64,000 bases of DNA from Neoarius graeffei (taxonomy: Eukaryota > Chordata > Actinopteri > Siluriformes > Ariidae): the NCBI RefSeq assembly GCF_027579695.1, contig NC_083577.1, positions 94,172,039 to 94,236,038 on the forward strand. Direction: 5' to 3'. The notes below the pieces were generated by a model that was given only the letters and a program-made list of their open reading frames with translations, searched no databases and had not been told where the DNA came from. Both the position numbers and the translations under genes were made by a program. Positions within the stretch are counted from its first letter, which is position 1; each line of letters begins with the position of its first letter. Shown piece by piece: positions 31,091 through 40,372 of this stretch.

Positions 31091-31724
31091 GGCAGCTGGG
31101 CCATAGAAGGTTCACGCTGCATGCTGCACGCTACACGCTACACGCATGTAAAGAAAAGTGGACAAACGTAGCATGACTTGCTCTGGGCCATAGAACGGCG
31201 TTCACGTTGCACGCTGCACGCTGCACACTTCACGCGTGAAGCGAGAAATGAACATGCACACTTTTTTCTAGGCGTGAAGATGGAAATTCCAGTCAATGCA
31301 TGCGGTCACCGCTGCGCCAGCCAATCAGAACGGGTCTAGGGAGATAACTCTATGCTTTCAGGGGAAAACTTCAGAAAAAATATAATTGAATGGTATAATT
31401 GAAAAATAGTTCTTCATCGGGATTGTCAAGCAGATTATAGAATGTTCGGTGAAATTCACCACGGGTTTCTCTCAGAAGGAAGTGTTCTCGGCTCCAAATT
31501 CTGTTCCTTTTTCTCTTCCTCTGTCTCAGTAAAAGCAGAATGAGGCAATCGTCGTCATCCGAAGAGTCCATATTGTTGGTTACTCGGTCAAAGTAGAACA
31601 GACGCAACACGTGAACATCCAAGCATGAAGTTTAATGGCCCAGGGTCCGGTTCTTCACGTGAACGTGTAGCGTGTAGCGTGCAGCATGCAGCGTGCAGCG
31701 TGAACCTTCTATGGCCCAGCTGCC
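31091..31724 (-). mobile_element. PIF/Harbinger-type short element, copy 1 (634 bp)
   Basis: Long inverted ends, perfect for about 31 bases beginning GGCAGCTGGGCCATAG. The 3-bp duplication TAA (31088-31090, 31725-31727) is proven by the intact LTR at the equivalent place near 26176. Subterminal arrays of 7-mers such as CACGCTG/CACGCTA occur. It keeps one protein-coding exon. Copy 2 is at 41199-41790. Confidence 0.92.
31371..31571 (-). CDS. Harbinger transposase N-terminal exon remnant, copy 1
   Basis: Start at 31571 (MDSSDDDDCLILLLLRQRKR) followed by REHFLLRETRGEFHRTFYNL. The acidic start, basic run and RGEFH motif fit the N-terminus of PIF/Harbinger transposases. The DDE core is absent, so it cannot transpose itself. 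The same 67 codons persist in copy 2. Confidence 0.7.
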   Translation of the reverse strand: MDSSDDDDCLILLLLRQRKRKRNRIWSREHFLLRETRGEFHRTFYNLLDNPDEELFFNYTIQLYFF

Positions 31725-31945
31725 TAACAGCATAACATAGGAAAAAGACTCCATGACAAGGGAACAAACAGAGGGGTATTTATACACAAACTAATTAAGG
31801 ACAGGGCAGGGCAGGGCAGGAAACACGCAATAAGACAAAAACAAAACACAGAACACAGTGGTGACCTCTAGAGGCCCAAAACAAACATGACCAGAAAAGG
31901 AAATAACAGTGGCCTCTATAGGCCAAAACAGTCCCAGTCCTAACA

Positions 31946-32920
31946 CAGGAACCATCTGCAGCTCAACACCTTGAAGACCAAGGAGTTGGTCATTGACTTT
32001 GAGAGGTCCAGACCAAGGTCACGACCAGTTCTGATCGAGGGAGTTGAGGTGGAGGCTGTGGAGTCCTACAAGTACCTTGGGCTGTGGCTGGACAGCAAGC
32101 TGGACTGGACTTGCAACACCAAACACTTATACAGGAAGGGACAGAGCAGGCTATACTTCCTTAGGAGGCTGCGGTCCTTTAACATCTGCAGGAAACTCCT
32201 GTGGATGTTCTATCAGTCTGTGGTCGCCAGTGTCCTGTTTTACACCGTGGTGTGCTGGGCGGGCAGCACATCCAAGAAGGACACATCCAGGCTGGACAAA
32301 CTGATCAGGTGGGCCGGCTCTGTGGTCAGCATGAAGCTGGATTCTCTGGTGACGGTGGCAGAGAAGAGGTCTATGGACAAACTATTGAACATCATGGACA
32401 ATGCCAGTCACCCTCTGCACACCGTCATCAGCAACCAGAGGAGCCTGTTCAGTGACAGAATGCTCCTTCCCAAGTGCTGGACGAACAGACTTAAAAACTC
32501 CTTTGTCCCTCATGCCATCAGGCTGTATAACTCCTCTCTGGGGTGAGGAGGGGTAACAGGAGGACAGAGGACGGGAATGAGCAGTAGCCTAGCCTAACAA
32601 TAAGCAATACCGGACAATGTGCAATATAAAGTGCAATATCTCTTCTTCCACCCCCCCTTCTCCCCACCCTTTTCCCCCTCCCCCTTCCTCTCTTCCCCAT
32701 ATCTTATTCTTTTTATATTTGTATATGTAAATACTTAATTTATTTTAATTTATCTAGAAGTTTTCTCTATTTCTTTTCTCTGTTTATCTGTAATGATGCT
32801 GCTGGAATCTTAATTTCCCTGAGGAAAACCCTCCCAAAGGGATCAATAAAGTTTTATCTAATCTAATCTAATCTAATCTAATCTAATCTAATCTAATCTA
32901 ATCTAATCTAATCTAATCTA
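31946..32920 (+). mobile_element. Rex1-type LINE, 5'-truncated
   Basis: Starts directly at the LTR edge. It holds the RT C-terminal part, a 3' UTR and a tail of (ATCTA)n (32856-32920, 13 units) after 'gggatcaataaagttttatcta'. Rex1 is a CR1-group fish LINE. A very short copy of the same 3' end is at 63340-63396. Confidence 0.85.
31971..32546 (+). pseudogene. Rex1 ORF2 C-terminal part
   Basis: 191 codons open: KTKELVIDFERSRPRSRPVL, VESYKYLGLWLDSKLDWTCN, FLRRLRSFNICRKLLWMFYQ, NSFVPHAIRLYNSSLG, then TGA. This is the region after the RT catalytic box, which is missing through 5' truncation. Confidence 0.88.
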
Positions 32921-33672
32921 AAACATGGTGGTGTATACTGATTTTTTTTTCCCAGAATGTTTTTGTGTGTAGGTGTAACGGATGCCAGATTGTTAATGTA
33001 TCTCAGTTCCATAGGCTACATGGTGAGGGTATCTTTTGTCCTCATTGCTTGGGCCAGATCAAACCATTAAACAAGCTTAAATTATTCTTACTCTTGCCAC
33101 ATACATGATTTTTTTTTTCAAAACTGATGATATTCAGTTCAAACACCATTAAAAGTAATTTCAGGAATAGATCTCTTGTGTGGCGTGTAATTCACCCTCT
33201 CATTTAAATATGTCGAACATTTTTTGGCGCGGGCTTTGCACATCACGGACCTTGGTGATTTTAAAATGCTGCTCCGGCCCTGCTCATCTCTGCCCTTTTT
33301 TTCCTGAGCAGCAGAGTTTGAAACTCCAGTTATATGCCGCCACATAATGCGCTTGTCAGTCGTCAGCAACTTTGTTGCTTCGTTCATTAACCGCAGGTTA
33401 CCGTATCACTGATTTAATCTGAGCCGTTAACGAGCATTCTAAACAATTCTAACATGCTGTGTCAGAATGTTTATGCAGGTGCTCATGGGAGTTGTAGGCG
33501 CATAATATTACATTGCAATCAGATGCCTTCAGAGAAAACTACAATTAAAATATATTGTCATACCACAAAATAAACCACCCGCCAAAGTGGCTAGTGAGAC
33601 TAAAGTCATTACCTGCCAAAGCCCAATTTTACCCACATTTGGCGGGTGGGCAAGTGCTAATGTAAAGCCCTG
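32921..33672. other. Poorly defined stretch with a hAT-like right terminus
   Basis: The right boundary 'gtgctaatgtaaagccctgta' (33652-33672) resembles a hAT inverted end, and the L2 sequence starts directly after it. An 82-codon frame on the minus strand (33387-33139) has no recognisable motif. No left terminus was identified. Confidence 0.35.
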
Positions 33673-33937
33673 TATTAGTATGAAGAACTTCAAATGTATT
33701 AAATTTATAACCAGGTTTTTGTGTTACACCTAAATAATTATTATAAATAACCATGACGCCTCCTCCTCTGCCAGTTAGACGAGGCTGGTGTATATAACTG
33801 TATCCAGGAGGACTAGCTTCATTTAATGCTATATGTTCATTTGGCTTAATCCATGTTTCTGTTAAACACAGTAGATTATACTCCTGATCAGTAATAAGTT
33901 CATTCACAATTAGTGTTTTAGATGTAAGAGATCTCAT
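33673..33937 (-). pseudogene. L2-type endonuclease N-terminal part
   Basis: Reads LTSKTLIVNELITDQEYNLL, CLTETWIKPNEHIALNEASP and GYSYIHQPRLTGRGGGVMVI. The LTETW motif carries the catalytic Glu of APE-type nucleases. It is cut by the hAT-like terminus at 33672. Confidence 0.82.
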
Positions 33938-34149
33938 ATTTAATAGCTGGTGGTAGCTGTACAGTCAGTATGATCTAATTTTATATTGATTAGGTTACTG
34001 GAACAAACTCTCTGAGTATTTCTACTTTTTTGTTGAGCTCGGGAAACAGACACAGTCTTGATGTAGTGGACCCTGAGTGACGATTCTGTGCAGCTAGCAG
34101 ACAGTCAGTTTAACCTGTTCATCTGCTCCCTTGCCTTGGCTGTGGATTG

Positions 34150-34362
34150 TCAGAAGGTAACTAGACCTGTTCTGAGACTATGACCTATGCTGCAAGAAAT
34201 GAGAGCAGCACCTTCCTGAATGCGATGGATACCGTTCTGCTCTAACAGGCCAGCAGTGCCCTCAAAATTAGCCCAATTATCTGTCCACACTGCCCACACT
34301 GTTTTCAGAGCACCACCTGGACACCACCTGGACATCTTGTGTCCTCCACCACTGATTATCAT
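34150..34362 (-). pseudogene. L2-type ORF1 C-terminal end (esterase-like)
   Basis: Reads NGIHRIQEGAALISCSIGHS, corresponding to DGIHPTREGAALI in the main L2 copy. In L2/CR1 ORF1 the D-x-x-H block belongs to an SGNH/GDSL-type esterase. The Asp is changed to Asn here. Confidence 0.55.
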
Positions 34363-34425
34363 TATAAAGGCATTTCATGGGACAAACACAGACTCATCAT
34401 TAAGTAATAAAACCCTTACAATGCC

Positions 34426-34736
34426 ATAAGATGAATGCTAGTATGTCTGCTTTCTTTTGAAAAATAGTGGGGAATATGTTTTAGCCAATGGGAAGTTCCA
34501 TATTGGGTAGCCAATCAGAAGTCTGTGTTTCAAACAAAGAAAGTCCTTTCACAATGATTTTAATAGGAGTTACTGTTTTGGTTTTGGGTGATTCTGTGGA
34601 GGGTACCCCAAAAAAGGACCTGAATTAAAAAACTGTTAACAGAAGTTCAGAGGTCAGTGTTTTTCTGGGAATCACTCATACTTGTATTGTTTCTGTGCAA
34701 TAAAAGCATTTAAGGCAACTACTTTTGTGTAAAGTA
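34426..34736. other. No recognised features
   Basis: About 310 bases between the L2 fragment and the Tc1-type terminus at 34737. No frame or repeat seen. Confidence 0.5.
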
Positions 34737-35480
34737 CAGTGGCCAGCATAAATGAGTACACCCCCTTTGAAAAGTAACATCTCATCTCATCTCATTATCT
34801 CTAGCCGCTTTATCCTTCTACAGGGTCGCAGGCAAGCTGGAGCCTATCCCAGCTGACCACGGGCGAAAGGCGGGGTACACCCTGGACAAGTCGCCAGGTC
34901 ATCACAGGGCTGACACATAGACACAGACAACCATTCACACTCACATTCACACCTACGGTCAATTTAGAGTCACCAGTTAACCTAACCTGCATGTCTTTGG
35001 ACTGTGGGGGAAACCGGAGCACCCGGAGGAAACCCACGCGGACACGGGGAGAACATGCAAACTCCACACAGAAAGGCCCTCGCCGGCCCCGGGGCTCGAA
35101 CCCAGGACCTTCTTGCTGTGAGGCGACAGCGCTAACCACTACACCACCGTGCCGCCCGAAAAGTAACATTTTAAACAATATCTCAATGAACACAAACAAT
35201 TTCCAAAATGTTGACAAGACAAAGTGTAATATAACATCTGTTTAACTTATAACGTAAAAGTAAGGTTAATAATATAACTTAGATTACACATTTTTTCAGT
35301 TTTACTCAAATTAGGGTGGTGCAAAAATGAGTACACCCCACAACAAAAACTATCTAGTACTTTGTATGGCCTCCATTATTTTTAATGACAGCACCAAGTC
35401 ATCTAGGCATGGAATGAATAAGTTGGTGACATTTTGCAACATCAATCTTTTTCCATTCTTCAACAATGACCTCTTTGGCT
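34737..35480. mobile_element. Tc1-type fossil (family D) carrying a SINE
   Basis: Left terminus CAGTGGCCAGCATAAATGAG with TA before it (34735-34736). The subterminal 'ctttgaaaagtaacattttaaac' is split by the SINE at 34781. It continues to 'tccattcttcaacaatgacc', the complement of the transposase end, then is cut near 35480. Confidence 0.7.
34781..35157 (-). mobile_element. tRNA-derived SINE, copy 2
   Basis: Same family as 23674-24043, inverted. Flanked by a perfect 12-bp duplication GAAAAGTAACAT (34769-34780, 35158-35169). The B box is visible as GGGCTCGAACC near 35092. The tail reads CTCATCTCATCTCAT at the left. Confidence 0.95.
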
Positions 35481-35485
35481 GGCTG

Positions 35486-35920
35486 GCATGGCTGTAACCC
35501 TCTGTTCCCAGTAGAGAATGTGTGGAGAATTTAGAAATGAAAAACATGATAGTAATGACCCCGTACTGTTGCACACCTTAAGACCTGGTTGCAGGAAAAA
35601 TGGGACAAAATAACAACTGAAATGCTTCATCACTTTGTGTCTTCAGTCCCTAAACATATTTTAAGTGTTGTGAGAAGGAATAGAAACATTATAAAGTGGT
35701 AAATGCTTTACTATCCCAACTTTTTTTTAAATGTGTTGCAAGAATCAAAATTGAAATGTGTTTATTTTGAAAACAAACAAACAATTCATCAGGTAAATCA
35801 TCAAATATTCTACTATTGTATTGTTTTCAGTGCAATACAGATCAAAGATTATCATTGTTTTCAGCTTTAATTTCAGTTTCATCATACTATCCAAGCTTTT
35901 TCTGATTTAGGGTTGTATTC
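35486..35920 (+). mobile_element. Tc1-type fossil (family C), right part
   Basis: Begins inside the transposase C-terminus (PVENVWRI read near 35500, the Glu block) and runs through degenerate sequence to the terminus 'ctttttctgatttagggttgta'. It pairs by family with 18392-19095 but is a separate insertion or a rearranged half. Confidence 0.65.
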
Positions 35921-36639
35921 ATTTTTATTTTTTTAAATTAGGTTTTACATAGCCAACTACTCCACCTGTAGATCTGTGCTCACAGTATTTGTGATTAAAA
36001 AAATGATGTTCCCAGAAAAGTAACAACTACTGGCTTGTTTTGTGGAATTCTGAGGATTCTGATTGATTGATCACACCATAAGCACAGACTCAATTTCAAA
36101 TTGTTTAGTTCCAGTTTCAACCACTGTGATTGTGAGCTTGTTGCTTTTTGGGGTAATAACATAATCCTTGATTTTGCTGAAGGTGACTAAACTCAGTCTT
36201 TAAACTATAATAGACTTTTAGCTTATATACTTAAATACAAGTGAATGAAGTTTCAATGAATTTGAATGAAGACCACATGAGTTTTATTACCTGCAAAATT
36301 TGGTTTCAGGGCCCAAGAACATAAATAATTACAAGGAAATATGATTCCTGAATGTTCCACAACAAAACCTTGAAAGAAACTTCACTTTCTTACATAAGGC
36401 AGTTTATTAGGCTAGTCAAGATCTCAAAAAATGTAAAAAGTTATGACAAAAAAATTCTTACTTTTAGGCTTCAGGTCACAGGTTTTGTCTTCAATTCAAT
36501 GTAAAACAAAGGACAAAATAGTGTTAATTAATGCACGACTCAAATTATCTCTTTTTTACTCAACTTATAAACTTGATCTTTGTATGATTATAAAGGGTTT
36601 TTCAAACTTTCTATCTGTACTATTTGTTTTAGTCAAATC
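35921..36639. other. AT-rich sequence without recognised features
   Basis: About 720 bases. A 92-codon frame at 36443-36721 has no recognisable motif and overlaps an L2 tail. No terminal repeats. Confidence 0.5.
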
Positions 36640-36897
36640 AGTTCATTTGTACAGCGTGTTTAACAACAGACGTTGCAAAGCAGCTTTGCAGAAAAATAAA
36701 GACTTTAAACATATGATCTAATTTTATCCCTAATAAATATATTTATCCCTAATGATCAAACCTGAGGTGACAGCGGTGAGGAAAAACTCCCTTAGACGAC
36801 ATGAGGAAGAAACCTTGAGAGGAACCAGACTCAAAAGGGAACCCATCCTCATCTGGGTGATAACAGATTATAAATAACTCACGTCTATAACTGTGTC
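36640..36897 (-). mobile_element. L2-type 3' UTR fragment, first half
   Basis: Inverted tail 'aatcagttcatttgtacagcg' followed by the usual blocks. Interrupted by the TIR element starting near 36898. It resumes at 39482. Confidence 0.8.
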
Positions 36898-37057
36898 CTA
36901 TATAGACCCTTCCCACGTGACGTCACGACAAATGCGGCCGCCATTTTGGACATGAACTACCAGTAGTCTACCACAGCCAACAACGAGGAATGACGGCGAA
37001 GCATCGAAAGGAATATAGCCATCAAAGAAAGTTTTTACTTTCAGCAAGACTTCCATC

Positions 37058-37189
37058 ATGCCATTATATTGTTGTGCACCTGGATGTAGTAACCATCAAC
37101 ACACAAGGCAAGATTTATCATTTTATCGGATCCCGACAGATGCTGACCGACGGAGAAGATGGATGGTCTCTAAAATACTGGCAAAATGA
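37058..37189 (+). CDS. THAP zinc-finger exon of copy T, truncated
   Basis: From ATG at 37058: MPLYCCAPGCSNHQHTRQDL, then SFYRIPTDADRRRRWMVSK and a TGA at 37187. C-x4-C spacing at the start and the FYRIPTD..RRRRW block are typical of the first half of a THAP domain, which binds transposon ends. The second half (Cys-His pair) is missing, so the finger is incomplete unless splicing adds it. A different frame (36990-37199) overlaps it but lacks the motif. Confidence 0.7.
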   Translation: MPLYCCAPGCSNHQHTRQDLSFYRIPTDADRRRRWMVSKILAK

Positions 37190-37411
37190 TGTTTATTGAC
37201 ATAGCAATTGTGTGTAACGGGAAGCATTTGCATATCCAAAGTGTTGTGTTTACATCAAAGATAAAATAAACTGATATGACAACGACTGCTGCTGCCAGGT
37301 TGGGGACACAAACTAGTAGAAAGGAAGTGTGCCAACAGACTTCCTTTATGGTCGATTCTGCTTTAAGGTAAGATGCATTTAATTATTCGTCTGCTGTGGG
37401 TTTGGAATCGG
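37190..37411. other. Inner sequence of copy T without clear coding
   Basis: A possible splice donor (AAG/GTAAGA) lies near 37367, but no exon downstream could be recognised. Confidence 0.35.
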
Positions 37412-37632
37412 TAGCCTGACCGATTCGTTCATGTTTGTGGTGCCATTTGTTTGTTGACGCGTGCTGAAATGGAAGATTGGTTGTTGACATGATTTCCAGT
37501 GATGCTTTGGTGCTGCTGTGGATCAGATGTGTTGAGTAGCCTGACTGTTTTTTTCTTCTTGCGTGTGGTATCATTGTTGACGCGAGGTTGTTTTTCGAAC
37601 ATGCCAATGCGGACACGATTTCCCCTGATGAG
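37412..37632. repeat. Imperfect tandem duplication in copy T
   Basis: TAGCCTGAC, TGTTGACGCG and ACA(T/C)GATTTCC occur in the same order twice, about 125 bases apart (37412 and 37534). The units have diverged. Confidence 0.6.
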
Positions 37633-37944
37633 TTATGACTTCAGACGCGATGCATGTGTGGAGGTGTGGAGTCCGCGTGATATGTGCGTAAGATAGGCTT
37701 CTCATGTGTTTGGAGATCCACACTCTGAGACAAGCGCAAGCGCAGGGACCCCCAAAAAATATCGGCATAGTTCGAACACTGGGTTGGAGAAAGTAATGGC
37801 AAATAGTGAGTGCACAAACCATAGAAAGTAAACTGTACACAGCGCCAGGGCAGTGTGATGGTATGTCTACTTTTAGATTGTGTTAGCTTATCAATGAACA
37901 CACTCGTCACTCGACGAGTTTCACGTCTTTACGACGGATACTTA

Positions 37945-39310
37945 AATCAAATCAAATCAAATCAAGTTTATTTGTACAGCGCTTTTAACAATAAACATTG
38001 TCGCAAAGCAGCTTTACAGAATTTGAACGACTTAAAACATGAGCTAATTTTATCCCTAATCTATCCCCAATGAGCAAGCCTGTGGCGACGGTGGCAAGGA
38101 AAAACTCCCTCAGACGACATGAGGAAGAAACCTCGAGAGGAACCAGACTCAAAAGGGAACCCATCCTCATTTGGGCAACAACAGACAGCCTGACTATAAT
38201 ATTAACAGTTTTAACAGGTATAACCCTCAACTGTCCTCATGGGGCCATCCTTCACAGGAGTGGGGCGATAAAACTCCAACCAGACACAGGGCACCAGGAT
38301 GGATCAAGCAGGTCCGAGGGGCAGAAGAGGCCAGCATCTCAATCCCAGGATCAACATGTAACTCAGAGGGACAGATGGGGGGGGAGAGAGAGAGAAAGAA
38401 AACACATTGTTAGGTATGCCCTAAAAATGACAAGTATTAAATCTGTGTGGTAGGCTCGCAGAGACGAGAGTCTTTACATCAGGCATAACACACAATGGCA
38501 TGTTAATATGGTAAAAAATATATCATGACCTGCTCTGGCTGGATGCTTGATTGGGTGATGGGAGCACACTCCTCAGCAATGATGAGATGCAGATGGGACC
38601 CTTAGGCCTGGCCAAGACAATTCAGTTACATTTCACCGGGTCTGGGACATGCGACAGAATGTCTGACGGCCGATTCCCTGCAGGCTACGATAGCCAGTCG
38701 AGGTCCCCACCGTCTCCACCAAAAGATTTCCTCTTGACTCCATGTAACTCAGAGGGACAGATTTGGGGTGGGGGGGAGAGAAAGAAAAACACAGGTGGTT
38801 AGGTATGCCCAATGTCACCTGAATAAGTAGGAACAGTATACATATTGCACTGAGTACAAGCAGGGACTCTGGCAACTAACTATGACAGCATAACTAAAAG
38901 GAGAGAGCCAGAAGGTAACACAGGCATGAGGGAGCCCCGGGACATAAAGCAGCAGCCACTACACCGTCAACAAACTCGAGTGAGCAAGCGAGTGGGGACT
39001 GACAGCATCCATACATCCCAGTTTACCAAAACACTCTATGTCTGAGGACCCTCCAGATCTACTCCTTTACCTCATAAACACCATTAACAAAAGGCTTGAC
39101 TAAACAGATATGTTTTCAGCCTAGACTTAAATGCTGAGACTGTGTCTGATTCCCGAACATTACTTGGAAGGCTGTTCCATAACAGTGGGGCTTTGTAAGA
39201 AAAGGCTCTGCCCCCTGATGTAGCCTTCACTATACGAGGTACCAGCAGATAGCCTGCACCTTTTGATCTAAGTAGGCGTGGCGGGTCATAGAGGAGCAGA
39301 AGTTCCTCTG
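37945..39310 (-). mobile_element. L2-type LINE, 5'-truncated, inside copy T
   Basis: Inverted copy: AATC-repeat tail at 37945, full 3' UTR, and the last about 70 codons of ORF2 (complement of the AFSYKAPLLWNSLPSNVRES region near 39140-39220). The coding part stops at 39310 by 5' truncation. The 3' UTR is very similar to that at 6180-7290. Confidence 0.88.
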
Positions 39311-39481
39311 TATTTAAGTATCCTCTTAAATGTGTGTTAGGTATTATTGTTGCAGTCTAAGCAGTCATTGTAACAGCTAGATGAGCGCGAACCGAAAGGG
39401 TCTGTGCCATAAACCGTTATTTCTTCATGTCCAAAATGGCGGTTGCATTTACGAAGGTCATGTGAGTGAAAAGAGTCTATA

Positions 39482-39750
39482 GTCACAAAGTACAATGATG
39501 GAACCAGGAAATTCATTATAATTTTAACTTGAAGTCTATTTTGTTGAAGTTATCAACTGTTCATTGATGGATACTTGAGTGTAAAACTGTTCATGACAAC
39601 TGCAGTCCTAAAGTTATCATGGTGACTGTAGTCCTAAACCATCATAGCAAAACTGTAAGTATCCAGAGCATTTTCCAAGTGTGAGTTTCGACTGTCCATA
39701 TGGGGCCATCCTCCACAGGAGCGAAGTGATCAGAACCTCAAGCAGAAGTA
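39482..39750 (-). mobile_element. L2-type 3' UTR fragment, second half
   Basis: Continues 36640-36897 beyond copy T, from 'gtcacaaagtacaatgatgg' through 'catcctccacaggagcg'. Confidence 0.8.
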
Positions 39751-39756
39751 GGGTAA

Positions 39757-39968
39757 CAGGATGCAGAAGCCATGGCCTAGAGAAGCAGCTTTGGGACCAA
39801 AAGGTTACCAAATGCCTGTAGTGCAAGGCAAGCCACCTAACCCTCCAACAGCTGCCCGGGTGCTGTGGCACTGCACGGTATGGGTTGCATTCAACCAGAT
39901 GAGTTGAATGCAGAGAAAGAATTTCATTGTGCTCTAATGTACATACGATGAATAAAGGCTTAAAATAA
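39757..39968 (+). mobile_element. Degenerate SINE-like insertion
   Basis: Core 'gcagctttgggaccaaaaggtta' and 'gagaaagaatttcattgtgc' followed by 'aataaaggcttaaaataaa'. The blocks recall a fish SINE with an AATAAAGGCTT tail. It interrupts the L2 3' UTR. Pol III boxes are no longer clear. Confidence 0.5.
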
Positions 39969-40275
39969 ATGGATCAGGCAGGTCCAAAGGCCAACCTCAG
40001 GATTGATATGTAACGAGAGAGAGAGAGAAACACGGGTTGTTTGGTACGCCCAGTGTCACCTAAAGAGTAAGAACAGTACACATTGTGTGCTGAGTGCAAG
40101 CGGGCACTCCAGCAAGACTAACTGTGACAGCATAACTAAAAGGGAGAGCCAGAAGGTAACACAGTCATGAGGGAGCCCTGGGACATAAAGCAGCAGCCAC
40201 TCCACTGTTAACAAACCCAAGTGAGTGTGTGTGTGGGGGGGGGGGGGGAGAGTATCCATACATCCCAGTTTACCA
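39969..40275 (-). mobile_element. L2-type 3' UTR fragment after the SINE-like insertion
   Basis: Resumes at 'ggatcaggcaggtcca' and goes through 'aagggagagccagaaggtaac' to 'catcccagtttaccatgat'. Confidence 0.78.
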
Positions 40276-40287
40276 TGATCTTAGCAT

Positions 40288-40372
40288 TTATCCATCCATC
40301 CATCCTCTACCGCTTATCCGGATGGTGGGGGTAGCAGCCTAAGCAGAGCAGCCCAGACTTCCCTCTCATGAT
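40288..40372 (-). repeat. Short LINE tail with CCAT repeats
   Basis: 'tccatccatccatcctctaccgcttatccgg' is the inverted form of a GATG-tailed LINE 3' end of Rex3/RTE type. No coding sequence. Confidence 0.6.

Larger units (their letters stand above)
25803..31945 (-). mobile_element. Sushi-like Ty3/gypsy chromovirus
   Basis: LTRs at 25803-26390 (3') and 30716-31945 (5', enlarged by a Harbinger element), both TGTTAGG...CCTAACA. Gag and pol lie in -1 related frames. The domain order is gag, protease, RT, RNase H, integrase, chromodomain. Features of the Tf1/sushi group are present: an 11-base self-complementary primer site and a chromodomain. The two flanks belong to different elements (hAT left, Rex1 right) and no matching target duplication is found. 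Confidence 0.93.
30716..31945 (-). repeat. 5' LTR of the sushi-like element, interrupted
   Basis: Same ends as the 3' LTR. Length without the 637-base Harbinger insertion and duplication is close to 590 bp. TATA complement at 31777-31784. B-box complement GGATTCGAACC at 30732-30742 and A-box complement CCACTAGGCCA at 30774-30784. Confidence 0.92.
33673..34425 (-). mobile_element. L2-type LINE 5' fragment
   Basis: Inverted counterpart of about 49560-50170 in the main L2 copy. It carries the beginning of the ORF2 endonuclease and the end of ORF1. It lacks RT and tail. Confidence 0.82.
36898..39483 (+). mobile_element. THAP-type TIR transposon, copy T
   Basis: Ends TATAGACCCTTCCCAC (left) and complement of TATAGACTCTTTTCACTC (right). 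Subterminal GACGTCAC and, near both ends, GCCATTTTGGACATGAA. The flanks rejoin an L2 3' UTR (compare 20976-20996), which proves insertion; the duplication is TA or TATA. It contains a THAP domain exon, an imperfect tandem duplication and an inserted L2 copy. Confidence 0.8.

Noticed and set aside
25803..31945. Endogenous retrovirus with env
   Set aside because: Domain order ends with integrase and chromodomain; no env-like frame lies between integrase and the 3' LTR, so it is a Ty3 chromovirus.
32856..32920. Direct repeats resembling a CRISPR array
   Set aside because: Simple (ATCTA)n tail of a Rex1 LINE in a vertebrate genome, no spacers.
33139..33387. 82-codon minus-strand frame as a host gene
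   Set aside because: No recognised motif, no splice context, next to hAT-like sequence.
36443..36721. 92-codon plus-strand frame
   Set aside because: Low-complexity, and its end overlaps an L2 tail.
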